A stretch of DNA of 23,864 nt from Methanomassiliicoccaceae archaeon UBA537 (GTDB taxonomy: Archaea > Thermoplasmatota > Thermoplasmata > Methanomassiliicoccales > Methanomethylophilaceae). The notes beneath the pieces were generated by a model that saw only the letters and a list, made by a program, of their open reading frames with translations, was not told the origin of the DNA and ran no database searches. The translations under genes were made by a program, and so were the position numbers. This document shows, piece after piece, positions 20,171-23,864 of the stretch. The number at the start of each line of letters is the position of its first letter. Position 1 is the stretch's first letter. The DNA lies in the NCBI GenBank assembly GCA_002504495.1, contig DATC01000072.1, positions 1-23,864 on the forward strand, written 5' to 3'.

Positions 20171-21241
20171 ATGCCGGAGGACCTCATCCGCGGCTATCGC
20201 AGGCTGACCGGCAGGAGGGTGCTGTTCATCCTCGTCCTGGCCGCGCTGATCGCGATCTCCTTCGGGGCCCAGCTGGGATTCGGGAAGTTCCACGTCGGAT
20301 TCCTGGACTCCTACGCCGCGCTCCTCGACCACATCCTGGGGACGGTCCCCGACACGCAGATCGGGATCGACAGGGACGACGTGGTCTGGAACATGCGCCT
20401 CCCCCGCGCCCTGGGATGCCTGGCCGTGGGCGTGGGCCTGGGGGTGTGCGGGGCGGCCATGCAGAGCTCCCTGAAGAATCCGTTGGCGGACCCCTACACC
20501 ACCGGGATATCGTCCGGTGCGGGGCTCGGCGCATCCATAGCGATAATCGCGGGAGTATCGGTCATTCCGGGGGTGTCCCAGGAGTACACCGTCATCCTGA
20601 ACGCGTTCCTGTTCGCGCTCATCCCCGCCGCCATCATCATATTCTTCTCCGTGGTCCGCAGGAACCTCACCGTGTCATCGGTGGTCCTGATAGGCGTGGC
20701 CGTGATGTACATCTTCTCGGCGTTCACAACGCTGCTGAAGTACTCCGCATCGGACGACTCCCTGGCGGACATGTTCCTGTGGAGCATCGGCTCCATGGGG
20801 AAGATCTCCTGGGACAACCTGGCCTTCGTCACGGCGGCGGCCGCGATGGGCCTTTTCGCATTCATGTACATGGCCAGGCAGCTCAACGTGCTTTCCATCT
20901 GCGAGAAGAGCGCAGGGACCATGGGCGTGGACAAGAGGCGCGTCCGCACGGTCGCGCTCGCCGCGGTGTCCCTGGTGACCGCCACGCTCGTGTGCTTCAC
21001 CGGGACCATAGGGTTCGTGGGCCTGATCGCGCCGCACGTGTCCCGCATGTTCGTCGGATCGGACAATCGCTACCTCGTTCCCGCATCGGCGTTCTGCGGC
21101 GCGTTCATAATGCTCGCCGCCGACTGCGTCGCGAAGAACCTCACCACCACCGGCGTCCCGGTAGGACTCATCACTTCACTCATCGGAGGACCGGTGTTCC
21201 TGGTCCTCCTGCTCCGCCAGAGGAGGTCGGATTGGCAATGA
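20171..21241 (+). CDS. FecCD/BtuC-family ABC permease, second copy
   Basis: 356 residues, paralogous to the preceding permease. Shared marks are WNMRLPRALGCLAVGVGLGV, CGAAMQSSLKNPLADPYTTG, ISSGAGLGASIAI, and GFVGLIAPHVSRMFVGSDNR. The ATG follows the previous TGA without a gap, and its own TGA overlaps the ATG of the chelatase-like gene (ATGA). The tight coupling links transport to the chelatase-like protein. The substrate cannot be read from sequence; corrinoid, heme-like tetrapyrrole, or a metallophore all fit. Confidence 0.93.
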   Translation: MPEDLIRGYRRLTGRRVLFILVLAALIAISFGAQLGFGKFHVGFLDSYAALLDHILGTVPDTQIGIDRDDVVWNMRLPRALGCLAVGVGLGVCGAAMQSSLKNPLADPYTTGISSGAGLGASIAIIAGVSVIPGVSQEYTVILNAFLFALIPAAIIIFFSVVRRNLTVSSVVLIGVAVMYIFSAFTTLLKYSASDDSLADMFLWSIGSMGKISWDNLAFVTAAAAMGLFAFMYMARQLNVLSICEKSAGTMGVDKRRVRTVALAAVSLVTATLVCFTGTIGFVGLIAPHVSRMFVGSDNRYLVPASAFCGAFIMLAADCVAKNLTTTGVPVGLITSLIGGPVFLVLLLRQRRSDWQ

Positions 21242-23864
21242 CGAGAATCATAATGGTGGCTGGAACCAACCAGCTGAGCATGCTCCGGAGCGCTGCCGCC
21301 GACGTTCCTGAAGCGGAATGCATCGGCGTGAACAACCTGTACCGCACCCACGAGGAGATCCTGGAGGAGCTCGGAAGGCATCCCGGCGCGGAATTCACTA
21401 TCATCAACTCCTCCATGCCGGCGGAGACCGCATCAATCGCCAAGGATCTGGAGGACTACATAGCATCCAACCGGACGATCGTCGAGAGCAGGGACATGTC
21501 GGCCGAGCCGCTGAGCAGCGCGGACCGCGGCACCGTGGAGGCGGTCCACGGATTCGTGTCCTACAGCGGTATCGAGAACTACCGCCGCATGCTCCGCCAT
21601 CTCGCATGCGGAGGCGACGGCGAGCCTGAGAAGGTGCCCATGCAGGGCCTTGTCGATCCGGAATACCCGGAGACGTTCCACGCCTCCTGGGAGGACTACG
21701 ACAGGAGGTTCGCGGACGACGGCCGCCCGGTGGCGGCGATCGTCACGGGGCGCGAATCATGGCTTGCCGGCAGGCGCGGCATCGAGACAGCGATAGCGGA
21801 GGCCTTGGAGAAGGAGGGCGTCCGTCCGGTCGTCCTGTTCACCCGCCCGAAGCACGACGCCCCCACGGGGGCGCTCAACTCCAGCGGATCGATGTACGCG
21901 CTGATCACCGATTCGGGAAGATCGCATGTGGACCTTGTGATCTCCCCCGGATCCTCCAGCTTCGAGGACCCGCGGGATGGGAACGGCGAGGTCATCATGC
22001 CGCTGGCCGAGCTCCAGAGGAGGATGAACGTCCCGATGATGAACCCCATGGTCCTCTCCAACATGGACGAGGATACCTGGAGGGCCACGGACGGACTGGG
22101 ACAGAAGCTGTCCTCGTACATCGTCCTGCCGGAATGCTCCGGACTGACGGACCCGTTCATGATCGGCACGTCGTACAGCATGCTGGGGGACTTCGAGGAG
22201 AAGCCCATGCCGGAACGCGTCAGGCGCTTCGCCCGCAGGGCGAGGAAGAGGATCGACCTGGGGCGCAAGGCCAATGCCGAGAAGAAGATCGTGTTCATGC
22301 TCAACATCAGCGCCTGCGCCTCCGTCGAGGCCACCATAGGCCTCGCCGTCTCCCTGGACACCTTCGGGAGCCTCGCGAGGATCCTGAAGGAGATGGAGAG
22401 GAGAGGATACGACGTGGAGGTGCCGGAGTCGGCACAGGATATCGTGGACGACATCCTCTCCCACAAGTCCTATGCCGCCCACAGATGGGCCTCCCCGGAG
22501 GACATCGAGAAGGCGGGCGGAGCGGTCTACGCCATGGGCTCAGAAGAGTACCGGAGGCTGTTCTCGGAGCTCCCCGACGACGTGCGCGAGGCCGTGACGA
22601 GGACATGGGGAGAGGCGCCGGGCGGGGGCATGATCTCGAACGGCAGGATCCTGGTGACCGGGAGGCGCTACGGCAACGCGATCATCGCGGTGCAGCCCAA
22701 GAGGGGATGCGACCAGCCTAGCTGCGACGGGCGCACGTGCAAGATGCTGTACAACAGGAGCTGCCCTCCGAGCCATGCGTATCTGGCCGCGTACCTCTAC
22801 TTCACGAGGGTATGGGACGCCGATGCCGTCGTGCAGGTCGGCACGCACGGAACAATGGAGCACCTTCCCGGGAAGAGCGTCGCCCTCTCCGGCTCGTGCT
22901 ACCCCGACATCTGCATCGGAGACGCGCCTCTGCTGTACATCTTCCGCGCGACGGACTCCACCAACGGATCGATAGCGAAGAGGAGGGGATATGCGACCCT
23001 GATCGACCACATGCTCCCTCCGAACGGAAGGTTCGAGCCCTACGGGGCCTACAAGGATATCGGGGACCTCCTGTCGAGGCTCGACTCCTCTGACGCGAAG
23101 GAGAGAGACCGGATAGAAGGATGCGTGCGCGAAGCCGTGGTCTCGCTGGATCCGGGCTTCGCGGGCGACGACCCGATCGGAAGGGCGCGCGAGCTGCTCC
23201 GCAACGCGGAGTCGACTCCCGTGGATGCGACGCTGCACGTCTTCGGAGACGTTCCGACGGGGAGGGACCTCGCATCGATGGTCGCGGACATGATCGACGG
23301 AGAGTCGGAGAAGCCCGTCGACCGCGTAAAGATGACAGCGTTCGCGGAGGCGGTCCTCTCCGGAGGCGCTGCGGATGCCGAGGTGCCGGAGGGATGCGAT
23401 CCGGAAGAGGCGGCGGAGAGGATCCGCGGGATCGCGTCCGCCATCTCGTCCTCCGACGAGCTCGGATCGCTGATGAACGCCCTCGAAGGAGGATTCACCC
23501 CCGCGGGCCCAGTCGGATCCCAGGGCAGAGGCGACACGTCGGTGTTCCCGACCGGACGCAACTTCTACTGCACCGATCCGTACTCCCTCCCATCCGAAAA
23601 GGCGTGGGAGACCGGCGTCCGGCTGGCGGAGGCGGCCGTCCAACGCTACATGGACGACAACGGAGCCGTTCCGGAGAGCATAGCCGTCGCATGGATAGTC
23701 AGCGACCTCTCTCTGTTCTCCGGCGAGATCATGGCGCAGATCCTCCGTCTCATAGGAGCCGAGCCGGTCCGCGGAAGGAACGGGAAGGCGATCGGATTCA
23801 AGGTGATTCCGCTGGAGGAACTGGGGCGTCCGAGGATCGACGTCCTCGTGCGCGTGTCCGGTTC
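21238..23864 (+). CDS. CobN/ChlH-like chelatase large subunit (3' end beyond window)
   Basis: 875 codons are visible and the frame is open at the window end; family members have about 1200-1300 residues. CobN inserts cobalt into hydrogenobyrinate diamide, ChlH inserts magnesium into protoporphyrin. Recognisable parts are MIGTSYSMLGDFEEKPMPER followed by RVRRFARRARKRIDLGRKAN, VQVGTHGTMEHLPGKSVALS, GSCYPDICIGDAPLLYIFRA, TDSTNGSIAKRRGYATLIDH and FPTGRNFYCTDPYSLPSEKA. A cysteine cluster (C491, C496, C501, C509) precedes the PPSHAYLAAYLYF region. I recall similar cysteines in other archaeal/anaerobe CobN-like proteins, and they may bind a metal or Fe-S cluster. The small chelatase subunits are not in the window. 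In this operon the protein may metallate, or strip metal from, an imported tetrapyrrole, but the metal and substrate are open. Confidence 0.85.
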   Translation, partial: MTRIIMVAGTNQLSMLRSAAADVPEAECIGVNNLYRTHEEILEELGRHPGAEFTIINSSMPAETASIAKDLEDYIASNRTIVESRDMSAEPLSSADRGTVEAVHGFVSYSGIENYRRMLRHLACGGDGEPEKVPMQGLVDPEYPETFHASWEDYDRRFADDGRPVAAIVTGRESWLAGRRGIETAIAEALEKEGVRPVVLFTRPKHDAPTGALNSSGSMYALITDSGRSHVDLVISPGSSSFEDPRDGNGEVIMPLAELQRRMNVPMMNPMVLSNMDEDTWRATDGLGQKLSSYIVLPECSGLTDPFMIGTSYSMLGDFEEKPMPERVRRFARRARKRIDLGRKANAEKKIVFMLNISACASVEATIGLAVSLDTFGSLARILKEMERRGYDVEVPESAQDIVDDILSHKSYAAHRWASPEDIEKAGGAVYAMGSEEYRRLFSELPDDVREAVTRTWGEAPGGGMISNGRILVTGRRYGNAIIAVQPKRGCDQPSCDGRTCKMLYNRSCPPSHAYLAAYLYFTRVWDADAVVQVGTHGTMEHLPGKSVALSGSCYPDICIGDAPLLYIFRATDSTNGSIAKRRGYATLIDHMLPPNGRFEPYGAYKDIGDLLSRLDSSDAKERDRIEGCVREAVVSLDPGFAGDDPIGRARELLRNAESTPVDATLHVFGDVPTGRDLASMVADMIDGESEKPVDRVKMTAFAEAVLSGGAADAEVPEGCDPEEAAERIRGIASAISSSDELGSLMNALEGGFTPAGPVGSQGRGDTSVFPTGRNFYCTDPYSLPSEKAWETGVRLAEAAVQRYMDDNGAVPESIAVAWIVSDLSLFSGEIMAQILRLIGAEPVRGRNGKAIGFKVIPLEELGRPRIDVLVRVSG

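Noticed and set aside
19085..21241. Frameshift or assembly duplication as the cause of two similar permeases
   Set aside because: The two proteins are clearly diverged along their whole length and each is complete, so this is an old tandem duplication.

Overview
The window reads as a chromosomal segment of a GC-rich archaeon, most likely a methanogen of the Methanomassiliicoccales type (Thermoplasmata). This placement is inference from content; I could run no search. The archaeal signs are ribosomal protein eL40, an archaeal-type S-adenosylmethionine synthetase, a response regulator carrying a DUF835 domain, a DUF4443 protein, NikR with an archaeal layout, and many TATA elements about 25 nt before a start codon (leaderless transcripts). 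Every well-supported complete gene stops with TGA or TAA. The only TAG codons that close a reading frame belong to doubtful or overrunning frames, as expected in a lineage that reads UAG as pyrrolysine.

Layout. 1-2262: the start of a leftward AAA-ATPase-like gene, then glycerol kinase and the nickel regulator NikR on +. 2263-2799: a leftward gene of unknown function, cut by an in-frame TAG with coding-like sequence on both sides. 2918-5287: type IA topoisomerase with a zinc-ribbon tail. 5356-8371, all leftward: a small CxC/CxxC zinc protein, enolase coupled to a REC-DUF835 regulator, and eL40. About 8460-8840: no protein gene, but a strongly structured RNA locus whose G-U pairs, promoter and upstream terminator all indicate the minus strand. 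8943-10477, leftward: a TIM-barrel isomerase/endonuclease-like protein overlapping a DUF4443 winged-helix protein. 10539-11090: a truncated AlbA_2-type remnant and a block of AT-rich degenerate repeats.

11093-13939: a RimK-like ATP-grasp ligase, a LarE-like sulfur transferase (leftward) and a ThiF/MoeB-like E1 enzyme. 13672-14895: SAM synthetase (leftward), divergent from an HTH-CBS regulator (14986-15549). 15536-16674, leftward: RNase Z and a small zinc-binding protein.

16883 to the window end is one + strand operon: a membrane-anchored binding protein with a dockerin-like calcium-binding insert, an ABC ATPase, two paralogous BtuC/FecCD permeases, and the first 875 codons of a CobN/ChlH-like chelatase large subunit. 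ATGA overlaps or zero spacing couple all but the first junction. It looks like an uptake system for a metal chelate or tetrapyrrole tied to tetrapyrrole metal chemistry.

The most novel observations are the unidentified structured RNA, the TAG-interrupted gene, the dockerin-fused binding protein, the SAM synthetase/CBS-regulator pair, and the AT-rich repeat block.
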